Positions 45,301 to 56,545 of a stretch of DNA of 64,000 bases are shown here, in pieces (the first letter of the stretch is position 1; each line of letters opens with the position of its first letter). Made by a program: the position numbers and the translations under genes. Source of the DNA: Embiotoca jacksoni (Eukaryota; Chordata; Actinopteri; Embiotocidae). Where the stretch lies: positions 2,815,983 through 2,879,982 of the forward strand of contig JAKOON010000042.1 in NCBI GenBank assembly GCA_022577435.1, in the 5' to 3' direction. Under the pieces are notes generated by a model. It ran no database searches. It was not told the DNA's origin and saw nothing but the letters and a program-made list of their open reading frames with translations.

Positions 45301-48300
45301 TAAATGGGTCATCTTTTGGAGCATTGAAAGGATCCTTCTTTGGAGCATTAAATGGATCCTTCTTTGGAGCATTAAATGGATCATCTTTTGGAGCATTAAA
45401 CGGATCATCTTTTGGAGCATTAAACGGATCATCTTTTGGAGCATTAAACGGATCATCTTTTGGAGCATTAAATGGATCATCCTCTGGAGCATTAAATGGA
45501 TCCTTCTTTGGAGCATTAAATGGATCCTTCTTTGAAGCATTAAATGGATCACTATTAGAAGAACTGAAGGGATCAGGTTTACCTTTTGGAGCCGCAAATG
45601 GATCCTTGGTGTCTTTGGGTGCATTGAAGGGGTCTGGACTGTTTTTCGGGGTGTTGAAAGGATCGTCTTTCGATGCACTGAAGGGGTCGGGTCCGTCTTT
45701 TGGTGCCGCAAAAGGATCTTCTCCATTCTGAGGTGCCACAAATGGATCTTCTTCAGTTTTTGCTGCTGCAAACGGATCATCTTCGGTTTTAGTCGGAGCC
45801 CCCCACGCGTCACTGCTGGCTGCCGTGTCGGTCGTGTCAGGTCTTGAGGGTGTTCCCCATGGGTCCGTCGCCTCTTTAGGTTCACCCCATAGGTCTTTTG
45901 TCACTTCCTCCTCCTCAGCTTTGTCTCCTCCCCAAGCATCATCTTTAACATCGCCTTTTCCCGCATCCTCCCATTTTAGTTCGTCTTCACTTAGATTGGC
46001 CTAGGATATAAAAATTGCAAATTGGTATCCAGAAACACTTAAAGAGTTTATTTAGTGGTGTAACTACACCTTTCCCGTTAGAAATACAACTGCACTGATT
46101 TATCTGAGTCGAGTAATCAACTGTACTTAGTTCATGACTTCTAGTATTTGGTAGTAATCAATTAATGAACAACGCTGTACACTCACCCTTCTCGCTACTT
46201 CTTTCTTATCATTTTCCTGTTTAATGCGCTCCTCTTTACGGGCAGCGAAGGAGGCAGTCAAGTCAGCCACTGAGGGTATGTTGTCCAGGGATGGAAGCCC
46301 CGAGGTCCCAGGAACATAGCATGGCCTGTAGGTAGGATCCTTGACAACATCGGAGGATGAGGCTGGTTGGAAGGGATGGAAATGAGATTTGTGTGAGAGA
46401 GATGTAAAGATACCTGAAGAAAAACTGTTGAAACGATGGGTATTTAGTGCTGATAGTTTCAGACAGAAGGGCTCACCTGCTGAACCTTTTGATGTCTTCT
46501 CTCTGGTTTTGAAAGCAAAGTCTCTCTCTTCCTTCAGTTTGTCATCGTCCTCCATAAGGACAAGGACAACCTTGGCCTTCTCTCTCACATTCAGACCCTG
46601 GGACAGATATGTCTACATTACACTTTGATTTGGTTCTGACCGTTGGAACATAATCCTATCAAAGCCTAAAACAAAACATAGCCCCGAAACAAAACCCAAA
46701 TGATACAGGTCTGGCAAAACGAGACCAAACCTAGCTAAGGTCTAAATTCTGAAAACTCTGGCAAATGTGAAAAAACAAGGATTATATTCAGTGAACCTGG
46801 CCTGAAGGTTAAAGGAGTGATGATGACACGAATATTATAACGGCAATAGCGGGTAACCTTAATGAATAGCATGCGTTATTGGGACATTATCATGAAGCTC
46901 GTATCACCTGATCTTTGCCATCCTTTTCTACGAAGCGATACTCTGCGAGGGCTTTGACGATGTAGATGTTGTCTTTCATTTTCAGAAGCACACGATCATC
47001 GCCGGTTTTTAACAGGTACTCCAGCAGTGTCAGCGACTAGAGGGAGAAACAAATTTACACAAAACAAAAATGTGTCAAGCTGGACTAAAATAAACTATCG
47101 GTCTATATTGTTTTCACGATGCAACTTTGTGTTTTGTTTTCTTTTGAAATGGGGAATTTGTGGGACAAAACAGCAGCGGTGAAAAGAGGAATAACAAAAT
47201 CTCCTTCTATTCATCGTTCTAGTAGAAAAGGATAAATCGTAACGTGCTGTAGAGAACAGCTGAGATGGTCTGTGCTGTTACAGAGGTGGTGATACCCGTC
47301 ACGTTTACATTTCTATAAAAGTGAAGAACTGCTTTACCAAACTTTACAAAGTGAAGCTTTCAATTTCAAAACTTTCTGATCAAGAATATTCTGTTAATAG
47401 TCAATTATCATAACTTTTGATTGCAGCTTTTAAAAATGTCTGCAGGGACCTAACAAGCTGATGCTGGGCTTTGGTTACACACTGGTCATAGGCCATTTTA
47501 GAAATGATACTTCTGACAACAATCAAGCAAACCTCCAATGAAATTTGTATTTCTCTGCTTTTTGGTTAATGTTACTGTTTCTACTAAATAAGTCCCTCAT
47601 TTAAAAAAGTATATTTTATTGTTGTTGTGTTCCATAACGTCTACACAGGACACAATACTGTAGAAACATACTTTGTATTGTTCAGCAAATAATGGTTATT
47701 TCTGAAATGCCGACATAAACGTATTGTCTGCTGATTGTTTTTTTTTTTTTAAAGCCTGGCTCAGTCCACGTATGTGATGCCAAGTAGAAGGAAAAGACGG
47801 ACGGAGAGTGTTTGAAATTGACCTGTTTTCAAGAAAACGCTGACATTTTGAGATGAGCATGACATCCATAGCAACGACGGTGAAGAGGCTCATAAATTCC
47901 AGGTCTGAAGAGTCAGAGTTTGTCCGTCACCTTGTGGATGTGTCTCCAGTTCCGGTCGTCTTTCAGCCGCTTCCAGAGCATCGTCATGATCTCGTTGCAG
48001 GCCACCGCGTTGTAGGTCAGGTCGGAAATGTCCGCCATCTGAGTGCTGGACGGGCCCCATGGGTCGTTGGACGTCGCCTCTCTCACCTGCAGGAGAAGCA
48101 AAGTGTGAACTGTCGGCGTCTGAAACAAGCTACAGGAAGGATGAGGGGGCGGCAGCCCGAACGTTGGAGACACCAGCCAACGAAAGGAAAGCTGACAGGA
48201 GGATTTTCATGGACGAGGAGCAGTGAAGCATCTCCTCTCATCAGTCTAGTGGTGATCAGTTCTACCTGGATATTATTTCAGCATTTTATAACAAGGAATT

Positions 48301-48732
48301 AGTCCCCACTTTTACCCCGATTCAAAACATGAGAATGGCTCACTGTGTTTCAAGAAGTCTGCTGTTAATGTTGTAGAAACGTTGAACGGATATTTTGTGT
48401 TTTGTTTGATCTTTAAACATCTTTGAACCAGTTATTTGGTCGATGTATCCTGGCAACCTCATTTTGAACAGACAAAATCTGTTCCACATGTTTTTTTGTC
48501 AATAAACAATATAATATTCCACATACTGTATCGCTCAATATGAAATGATGCACGATACATGCACAAGTATTGACTTTACTGGTTAAGGTGATATTAAAAA
48601 AAGAAAGATAGGGAGCTTTATGGTTCTTGTAATCACACGCAACTTGAACGCGTCGTCTCCTACCTTGACCTCTGCCTCAGAGTAGTTCTGGACCAGGTTC
48701 TTCAGCTGTCGGCGCAACATGGAGGACGTCAT
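42381..48732 (-). CDS. Epsin-family ENTH-domain endocytic adaptor with expanded DPF array (921 aa)
   Basis: Minus-strand coding exons are 48732-48664, 48086-47931, 47036-46908, 46597-46477, 46362-46187, 46000-44683, 44190-44053, 43593-43432 and 42877-42381 (2766 nt). Residues 1-150 form an ENTH domain (RRQLKNLVQNYSEAEVKVRE, EATSNDPWGPSS, DGKDQGLNVREKAK). Arg7, Lys11, Arg25, Asn30, Arg63, His72 and Lys75 correspond to epsin-1 phosphoinositide contacts; Lys69 is Arg and one Gly before it is deleted. After a charged linker (to about 217) a single 1318-nt exon carries about 29 DPF motifs plus DPW variants for the AP-2 alpha ear. Near the C-terminus are a clathrin-box-like LVDLDDLF and two NPF motifs (CNPFGS, NPFLF) for EH domains. 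I find no ubiquitin-interacting motif (LxLALxxS) in any exon, unlike EPN1-3. The RKTxSFLGxxxSLVDLD block resembles EPN1. Orthology to EPN1, EPN2 or EPN3 is not resolved. Typical epsins are 550-650 residues. Confidence 0.9.
45298..45545 (-). repeat. 24-bp coding minisatellite (DPFNAPKD units)
   Basis: About ten tandem 24-bp units encode DPFNAPKD and close variants (NASKK, NAPKK, NAPED). Four consecutive units near 45396-45480 are almost identical at nucleotide level, which points to recent unit duplication. It lies within the large epsin exon. Confidence 0.95.
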
Positions 48733-48735
48733 GGT

Positions 48736-49425
48736 GTCTGTTCGGGGAATCAAACCACGCGATCTGAGTCAGAGAAAAACATGTGAACGACGCAGCTGTC
48801 TCCAAGAGCAGGCAGACAGAGCTGGGACAGAAATAAACATCCACTCCAACGCACACAAACAACACACGTACGGACCTTTTTAGTTAAAAAAAAATCAGCC
48901 TCTGTCGTAAAAGTCTAACGTGTATTTGTTGGTGGGTCAGTGGGCGTTCATCCTGCTGGTCTCTCGTCCTCCTGACTGCATCGGGTCGTCTCCGGACGTC
49001 AGAAACCAGATCCTACAGCTGCAGGGAGGAACCAGTCAACACACACAAAAAGAGCTGAGTCAACGGCTGGCACTGAGGGGACAATGACAAACACATCATT
49101 ATGACTGCGAAGCTGCACTACACCTGCTTTAAGTGACGACGTCTGTCAGTCAAAGTGACACAATGCGACAAAACAGCGGATCCTCACCGAGGTTAGCCAG
49201 CTATGTGGCTAAGCTACAAGCTAGTTAGCCGCCAGCATCCTGGGGCTAAAAATAAATAAATAAATAACAAAAGGAAACGTGAGCTTTAAAACCCTAACGC
49301 GTGGCGCAACGGGACGGTCGCGTGACCTGTCCCAGCCGCCGGTGTCTGTCAGAAGAGACGCTTCGTGTTTTCAGGACCTCGGAGAGCGACTGAAGACAAC
49401 ATGGCTAACGGCCCGAGAGCTCACC
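48736..49425 (-). other. Epsin 5'UTR intron and non-coding first exon end
   Basis: The start exon is preceded by acceptor CCCCGAACAG (about 48738) just five bases before the ATG. A minus-strand donor GCCGCG|GTGAGC at 49425/49424 in CpG-rich DNA is a good partner. This gives a first non-coding exon beginning somewhere around 49430-49650. Confidence 0.5.
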
Positions 49426-49808
49426 GCGGCGGGCGGAGTGACCGGCGGGGAGGGCGGCGGGCCGCGGAGCCCCGGCGGCTTTCCGTCTCAAGTAACACCC
49501 GCTGACCTCGCGTCGTTTCGTGTGATAAACACGCGTATTTACAGCCACACAAAACAACAACAACAACCAGAAAGCACGAACCGTGAGTGGATGCTTCAGG
49601 AGTCTTCGGAGGAGAGGGTCCGCGGCTTCCGCTTCCGCTGTTTCTCCAGCGCCTCTGAGACCACGCCCCCTCGGAATAAATGTTTATTTTATTATTTTCC
49701 TCCACAGTTAAATATCCATTTATTTAAACTAACACCGCGTATTTTACTCTAAAAAAATAATAATAACAAGTAGCCGTAAATTTAATATTTTATCTATAAA
49801 AATATTTA

Positions 49809-49845
<37 letters not shown>

Positions 49846-50051
49846 GAGTTTCACGAGAGTAAAGTACGTTAATAACATTTCTGTTGCATTTTGCGCACCC
49901 TGTGCGGTGGTTAGGGACGGATAGGCCCACACAGACACACACGCCCCCACCTCCTCCCCCCACCTCCTCCTCCTCCCTCCTCTTTTTAAAGAAAAGAACC
50001 GAATAAATGAGTCACAGCCACAACTCCCACATCAATAACAGTTGGAGCAAG
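49280..50051. promoter_or_regulatory. Shared CpG-rich region between divergent epsin and necap1 genes
   Basis: CpG-rich DNA (49300-49660) is followed by an AT microsatellite (49811-49842) and a C/T-rich tract (49940-49985). The putative epsin first exon and the necap1 first exon diverge from here. No TATA box stands out for either gene. A YY1-type word overlaps the necap1 ATG. Confidence 0.55.
49811..49842. repeat. (TA)n microsatellite in the divergent promoter interval
   Basis: About 16 TA units lie between the CpG-rich part and the necap1 start. Confidence 0.93.
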
Positions 50052-52587
50052 ATGGCGGCCGAGGGAGAGTACGAGGCGATCCTGTGCGTTAAACCCGATG
50101 TCAACGTCTATCGCATCCCGCCGCGAGCTTCGAACCGCGCGTACAGGTGAGGAGGAAAACAGGCTGTTTATGATGTGGGTTTAACGGTGTTCCGGTGGCG
50201 ATCCCGTGTTGTTGTTGTTTTTTTTATTTTTATTTTTATTTTTTTTTATTGGGTGGGAGGGGGGGAAGGGGGAGGGGGGCATCTCACGTCACGCTTTCAA
50301 ACACACAAGAGGTGGACACAGTGCCGGCTTTATGTTCAGCTGTGGTGGGGGCGGGGGGGACGGTGGTGGTGGGGGGGGGGGGGTGAAAAGATGCAGCTCC
50401 AGATGTTTCTACAGATAAAGACGGTTAAAGGCCTCAGTGTGTGTGTGTGTGTGTGTGTGTGGGGCTGTCACACACAGATGTGAACAGTGGGGGTTATTTG
50501 TCATCATCATCACGCCGGGTCGATAGGACTGTCCCACTTCGTCCTGAGTGACAGCTGGGATGTCCCTCTTCACGCAGGCGCGCTGACCAATAGCGAAGCA
50601 GCGTTTGGACTTTTCACTGTTTGTCTTATCGATCCTGCATGGCCGGATTAACCCCTTGAAGGGCGGCCAGGGGGCAAAGATTTGTTGTTGGCCCCCCCCA
50701 CATGCCTACAAAAATGCCCCAGATTCACAGATATCAGCTTCTAGAGTCACTATGTGCTAATTTATTACATCTTTTGCTTTCTGACTGTTGGTTGGACAAA
50801 AAGGAGAATCTGAGTGTGGTAGGTAGGTAGGTCGGTGTAATAGGTGTACTTTATTGATCCTGCAAGGGGACATTTTTGTTGTTACAGCAGCATGGAAGAT
50901 ACGGCAAAAGCAATAAAAAATGACAGAATAAAAATGGAGGTAGTAAAGGTATAAATGTAAAAATGCACAGTATATACAAATAAAAGTAAAATAGCAGACA
51001 GAAGGATCGAAGTTTCCTCAAGAGAAAGAGTCGACTCGTCACCTTTTTTTAATGTTTAATTTCTGTCACTTGACTGTTTATGATATTATTAGTCAATGTT
51101 CATCAAATTAATGAACAACTATTTGATACTTTAAGTACATTTTTGAGCAAATTTGACCTGAAATCGCAGAATATCGGTGTGTTTTGGTGTGTTTATATCT
51201 GACCAAGCAAAATGTGAAGACCTTTGTGACCTTTGTATTGTGAACTAATACTAGAATTAAACTCACTGTTGATGCTTTGACAGAAAAGGCACCAAAACAT
51301 CAAAGACATTTTTCCAACCAAAAAAAACCAAATAGACCTAATTTCTCAGTTGCAACCATTGTCCTGCTTTTCTTGGTCTCATTTGAAAGTTAATTGATGA
51401 TCTTTGGACTGTTTGGTGGACACTGTGGACACCAAGTAATTAATGCGGAAAATAACCGGCGTTTTGATCGTGATCACCGATTTTAATTATCAGTCGCAGC
51501 TCTAAAAAGGTTTTTGAATCGTCTCTGCAGGGCGGCCGACTGGAAGCTGGATTCTCCGGACTGGTCCGGTCGAATGAGGATCACAGCCAAGGGCAAAGTG
51601 GCGTTCATCAAACTGGAGGACAAAGTCTCAGGTACCACACGACTGCTTCTTTTTAAATTTATTTATTTATTTTTATACTTAAAGCTCCAGTAAGTGACGA
51701 GTTTACAGTCACACCGACTCCGATGATGCCGATCCGTCGGCTCGTTTCGCTGTTTTAAGCGTTTGTCACTCGTTTCACAGGGGAGCTGTTTGCCCAGGCA
51801 CCGGTGAAGGAGTATCCCGGCGTCACCGTGGAAACGGTGAGCGACTCCAGCCGGTACTTTGTTCTGCGGATACAGGATGACAACGGTGAGAGTTTTGAAT
51901 GTTTTGTGAAAAAAAACGGCGCGGTAAAAAGCTTCAAACCATTTTCTTTAAATCTTCCCTCGTAAATCCGACGTTCACGCGAGTCATCGTCACGTCTCGT
52001 CTGCAGGCCGCAGCGCTTTTATAGGCGTCGGCTTCGGAGACCGAGGGGACGCCTTCGACTTCAACGTGACCTTGCAGGATCATTTCAAGTAAGCAGGATG
52101 TAAAATGTTGATTATTTGTTGTTCCTGAAGAATATAATGGTTATAATGTTTGTTTCATTTCCTCGAGGGAAAGTTGTTCAAAATTGGCACAAACGTTCAC
52201 CTGGACTCGGGGATGCACTGATAAACTTTTGGTGACCAGGGGTCAAAGGTTACGGTGACCTCCATCCCGTCCCTTTATCGTCTCAGGAACATCTCAGAAG
52301 TCTTCACTGCATTATATGAGATTAGACTGTTTTCTTATTAAAACTCATCAAAAGCCAGTTTTAAGGGATCCAATAAAGTAAAATTCTCAGACATTAGACA
52401 TCCGTGCTTCAGTAACTTTCCTCGGTGAATATTTACTGTGTCAACTCTTTATTTATTTATTTATTTATTTACTGCGACCGTCTGCAGAACGAGCACCCAA
52501 ACAAGGCGACGCTTTTCTAAAGCTGCGTGCTGCGGTTTGTCCTGGAAACTGCTGAGGTTCCTTGTTTATTCCTGTACCAGTGCTGAT

Positions 52588-52657
<70 letters not shown>

Positions 52658-54605
52658 GGCTTTCTGTAGATGGGTGAAACAGGATATTGAATTCAATAAA
52701 AGCGCCCAGCTCGGGGATTCAGGACCGAAGCTGGACTTGGGCTTTAAGGAGGGGCAGACCATCACACTCAACATCGGGGTGAGGAGCAGATAGTCGAACA
52801 TCAAAATATCAAGATTTTTTTTTTTTTTTTTAATTCTTAAAATGTTTTCTAAATAAACTGAGTGGTGTCGAAAGAAAGAGGTTTTATCGTTGAATTAGCC
52901 TGCGTTTACTTATAATAAATCAGAAATTATCCAACTTTAGGAGGCTCTTTTAAAATAACTTTTTGTAGCCAACAAAATTACAAATAAAGTTTATTTGTAG
53001 TTTACAGATTAGAGTTGTAATTTTATCCCATAAACACATTTTAATCACGTCACTCCTTTCTTTCTTTTCTGTCAATATTATTTAGTCATTCACACAATGT
53101 AGCACTATATAAGCTACAAAATAGTACAATATAATATACGAGTTAAAACAGTCAAATATGTGAAAATCATGAGTAAGACAATAATAGTAATTTGTGTAAA
53201 CTAACCCTTTATACCAGCTTCTATAAAAACTGGTAAATCTAAATGTCATGTGAGGAAACTTCTTAAAACTAAATTATAAAATATTAACGTGGCCAAAGCA
53301 TTTTATTTTTCTTATCAGCTGAACTTTTTCTTTTCTCCATTCGCAGCAAGGAAAAAAGAGGGATAAGCCCCGCCCACAAAGCTCTGGTGGGTTTGGACTC
53401 CTCCCACCTCCGCCCGGAGGCAAGATAGCCCCTCCTCCCTCGTCAGGCCCGTCCAATCACAACATAGTCCCGCAGACAGGCGGCACAGTGACAGGTACAT
53501 GAGCTGCATCCACCTTCACAACAGCTCAAATATAAAACCATGAACATTTAATTGAGGCAGATTAAATTTGCGGTTTTGACGTCTCTGTTGTTTGTCGGCC
53601 TGGAAGCTGTGAGCTCTTTTTCATTCTCTGTGTGACAGGCTGCCTGTTGGAGCTGGACAGTAGTAACTCTAACACTGTGGTTCAGTCGAACCCTAGTTCA
53701 GATCTTTGGGGAGACTTCTCTGCTCCTGCCAGGTAGGCAACGACCTCCCTGTGATAAACATGTTGTGGCCAAAAGTATGTGGACGGCCGATCATGCTGTG
53801 ACTCTGGGAAAGACTTTGTGTGAAGTTTTAGTTGCAGCGACTGTCTGATGTGACTGGTGTTGGATGGCTGGTGTTAGATCGGATCGGCGGCAGGGACGCC
53901 CCTCCTGTGATTTGGTTGTCAGGTTGTGGGCGGGTTACGTTGAGGGCAAAAAATGGACGTAGCCTCTGTGACATCACCCGTAGGTTTCCTCAAATCACAT
54001 CATAATAATAATAACAGTTGAATTGATGAACACACTTTAATATAACAGATAATTCTCTAAAAAAGGGGATTTAAAATAGTGACAGACTTGACAGTGAGAG
54101 GAAGTGTGGGCGTCCTTATCCTTCTGGCTTTATAATGTTCATGTAATGTTTTGAATCATTTCATTGAGTAAAACAGTCTCACTCATACTCGTCTTTTATA
54201 ACTCATTATAAATACAACTTGGGAACCAAATTTAAGTTTAAATGTGCATGTTTTACGGGTTCTTACTTACTTTAATAGTTTGTTTTTATTCATAGTTTCT
54301 TAATATTTACTGAAATGGAAAAGTAAACAAGCTTGTTTTCACCCCGTTTAGTTAATTGTATTAATTGAACTTTTCATTTCTGTCGGTCACTTTCACAGGA
54401 TCCTATTGTAGCTTAAATTATTGGTATTAACAGCAAAGTAAGAAATGTCATTTCAGCATTTTTAAAAACCCTGGACGTGTCCTTTAACAGCTGACGCAAC
54501 GTTGTAGGAATACAACAGAAAATGAATAATATTTGTCGTTATGTTTTCAGCTCTGTTCCACCTCCATCGCGACCACAGAACGGCACCAACTGGATCCAGT
54601 TTTGA
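50052..54605 (+). CDS. necap1: NECAP1-like adaptin-ear-binding coat-associated protein (262 aa, 8 coding exons)
   Basis: Coding exons are 50052-50146, 51531-51631, 51781-51885, 52007-52088, 52670-52778, 53347-53494, 53639-53732 and 54551-54605 (789 nt). NECAPs bind the AP-2 alpha-ear and clathrin-coat partners and regulate AP-2 in endocytosis. The N-terminal PHear domain spans about residues 1-135 (LCVKPDVNVYRIPPRASNRA, SGELFAQAPV, SSRYFVLRIQD, DRGDAFDFNVTLQDHFKWVK, LDLGFKEGQTI). A Pro-rich segment LLPPPPGGK and two WxxF motifs follow: WGDF at 237-240 and the C-terminal WIQF at 259-262. The combination of ASNR, DLWGDFS and the terminal W-x-Q-F favours NECAP1 over NECAP2. The start lies in GCAAGATGGCGGCC. 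Exon 5 is preceded by a 68-bp GT repeat that replaces much of the usual pyrimidine tract. Confidence 0.95.
50220..50385 (+). other. T-run then G-run block in necap1 intron 1, G-quadruplex candidate
   Basis: A T-rich tract (50216-50249) is followed by GGGTGGGAGGGGGGGAAGGG and, at 50345-50382, further long G runs. It lies just downstream of the first exon, where G-rich clusters are often seen in vertebrate genes. Confidence 0.5.
50446..50462. repeat. Short (GT)n tract
   Basis: About ten GT units in necap1 intron 1. Confidence 0.8.
50815..50990. repeat. 3'-end-like fragment of a teleost retrotransposon
   Basis: The sequence TAGGTAGGTAGG, TTTATTGATCCTGCAAGGGG and GTTACAGCAGCA, followed by A-rich text with ACAGTATATACA, matches a repeat end I know from many fish transcripts. 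The same core recurs at 15080-15125. Class is assigned from memory. Confidence 0.55.
52589..52656 (+). repeat. (GT)34 microsatellite directly upstream of the necap1 exon 5 acceptor
   Basis: Thirty-four GT units end 13 bases before the exon (TGGCTTTCTGTAG|A). The only pyrimidine tract is CTTTCT. Confidence 0.97.
53758..53800. repeat. Short fragment of a DNA-transposon-type teleost repeat
   Basis: TTGTGGCCAAAAGTATGTGGAC is the end phrase of a widespread fish DNA-element family as I know it. The homologous stretch is short here. Confidence 0.4.
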
Positions 54606-54696
54606 GTCGGTGGTCACGTCGGTTGTGTTTTGTTTTTTTTCATCTCGCCTGCATCTGTGTCCGTCGCTTCCTGTGCATCACACCCCCCCTTCCCCT

Positions 54697-54698
<2 letters not shown>

Positions 54699-54762
<64 letters not shown>
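54699..54762 (+). repeat. (CA)32 microsatellite in the necap1 3'UTR
   Basis: An uninterrupted CA run lies downstream of the stop codon and is preceded by a C-rich tract. Confidence 0.97.
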
Positions 54763-54766
<4 letters not shown>

Positions 54767-54949
54767 TGGTCCCAAAGCAGAGACACGAAACACCACCGAG
54801 CTGTAGAATAATTTCCTTCAGACGCATCCAAATATTCCCGACGGGAAATGAAGCGTTAAGCCATCACGTGATATGAGCCATTTCTGATGAAACCTATAAG
54901 GGCTACGTAGCAGCAGGTGTTCCCTCCTCTATATGTCTGCATCGCCTCC

Positions 54950-54964
54950 CCAGCAGGGGGCTCC
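54950..54964 (+). promoter_or_regulatory. CTCF-like motif
   Basis: CCAGCAGGGGGCTCC matches 14 of 15 positions of the CTCF core. It is in the 3' region of necap1. Binding not shown. Confidence 0.35.
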
Positions 54965-56359
54965 CCGAGCAGAGCTTTTATCTCTGATCCGGAATGATAT
55001 TGTCTGTGCGACAGCTCCCCCTGCAGGCACCGTAGAGTTACTACACCTCAAGGAAACACACCTGCGCTTTCTGCAGCCTGCACTTCATCATCAAAGAGCT
55101 ACAAACTCACTCAGCTTAAGGTCGAAGGCTGCATGAGCTGCGAGGGGAAATTCAGACCAAGATCAGCACTTATATCGTATTTTTGTTTATTATATGAAAG
55201 GAAATTACAGCAGTGGTTGAGATTTAAGTCCTGTGACACATGATGATGTTTTACCTCGTTGGGGAAGAGGCTGAACTGAACTGGAGATTACGTGACTCAC
55301 TCACACTGTGAAATACGGAGCAGAGTTCAGGTTAGAGGCAGTCAGACAAAATTATACATCTCAAAACCTTCTTGTGTATTACTGTATGTATTTATAGCAG
55401 CTGGGCCTGATGTGCGCTGTGATTGCGTATTGATGAAGTTGATTTATAGATGCAATTTTCCAAGCACTGGGGGCTCAAATCTTCTGAATCTGAATTTAAC
55501 TGTAACACATCATCGTTGTTTCACCACAGGAAGCAGGAGCTACCCGCCGTCCAGTATTCAGTGTTTTTGGATGAGATACTGTCGGTAAAATAATGTCAAA
55601 GGCCACGTTAATATTCCTTTCTGCTGTATTAAATCTACAAATTTATGTTTACAATGTAAAAAAAAAAAAAAAAAAAGATCATGTTTGTTTACTTCTGGGT
55701 GCCTGTTATCAGCTCTGAGATCAGTAGCCAAACCCTGACATGCTTTCTTCACTGTTGTTTCTTTACATGTTTTACAAACATTTTTAAAGAGGGAAATAAG
55801 CCAAAATGAATTGAATATATATCTCTGCGTAGTTGCCATCAGACTGCTGGTGTTTGTCTGTAAGTTAAATCTACTTCAATACCGACAGGCCTTCTGCAAC
55901 CCAATCAAGTGTTTGACCTTGTCTTAAAACTAAGGTCGTTACTTTCCTTGAGGACTGTTGTTGAGATTATCAGAGGGAAGCGCTACTGTGGGCGACGCTC
56001 ATTAAAACATGCAGTAAACCATTAACGTCATCCAGGAAGCAGCTTCCAAACTTTTCCCTCTCAACAAAATCAGTTATATTAAAGAGAAATAAGACGGAAA
56101 GAAAGAAGGTTGTTTTTTTTAGTATTTTTTTTTTAATGAATGAACAGTGGGAGGAGTGTGATCGCTACAGAGCTGCTCATGCAATCAATCTACCTGCTTT
56201 TTCATGTTTGTGAAATGACCATGAGGTGTTTCTAAGAGGCACTAAAAAGGGAAGCTGCAGTTTAACTCCGATTTTGTTGTTATGGCGATAAGAACAAATC
56301 CCAATAAGAGTTTAAGAAGGAAGTTCAGCTGCAGTTTGACAGATGAGTCTGACAAATTT

Positions 56360-56545
56360 AAAAAGGAACAGTTTGACAATCTGGGAAATGTTCTTATTCA
56401 CTGTCCTGCTGAAACGGTTCTCGTGTGCAATTAAAATGAAGCTGGAGCCAGCAGCCAGCTAGCTTAGCTTAGCATAAAGACTGGAAATGGAGGGAAACAC
56501 CTAGCCTGGCTGTGTCAAAGTTGCACCTCTAAAACGCACTGATTG
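56360..56545 (+). repeat. Abundant teleost interspersed repeat (TTAGCTTAGCATAAAGACTGGAAA type)
   Basis: The phrases GGGAAATGTTCTTATTCACT, GCTAGCTTAGCTTAGCATAA, AGACTGGAAATGGAGGGAAA and CCTAGCCTGGCTGTGTCAAAG occur in the order I know from a very common repeat in fish genomes and fish 3'UTRs. It has no coding potential. Confidence 0.8.

Noticed and set aside
44662..45885. 407-codon second minus-strand frame through the epsin DPF exon, and the 191-codon plus-strand frame at 45156-45731
   Set aside because: Shadow frames of the 24-bp coding repeat. The exon phases of the flanking epsin exons fit only the DPF frame.
52438..52804. Frames across the GT repeat near necap1 exon 5
   Set aside because: Val-Cys and Thr-His dipeptide translations of a dinucleotide repeat; only 52670-52778 is a real exon.
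54533..54876. Frames across the CA repeat after the necap1 stop
   Set aside because: Thr-His runs from the 3'UTR microsatellite; the necap1 frame ends at 54605.
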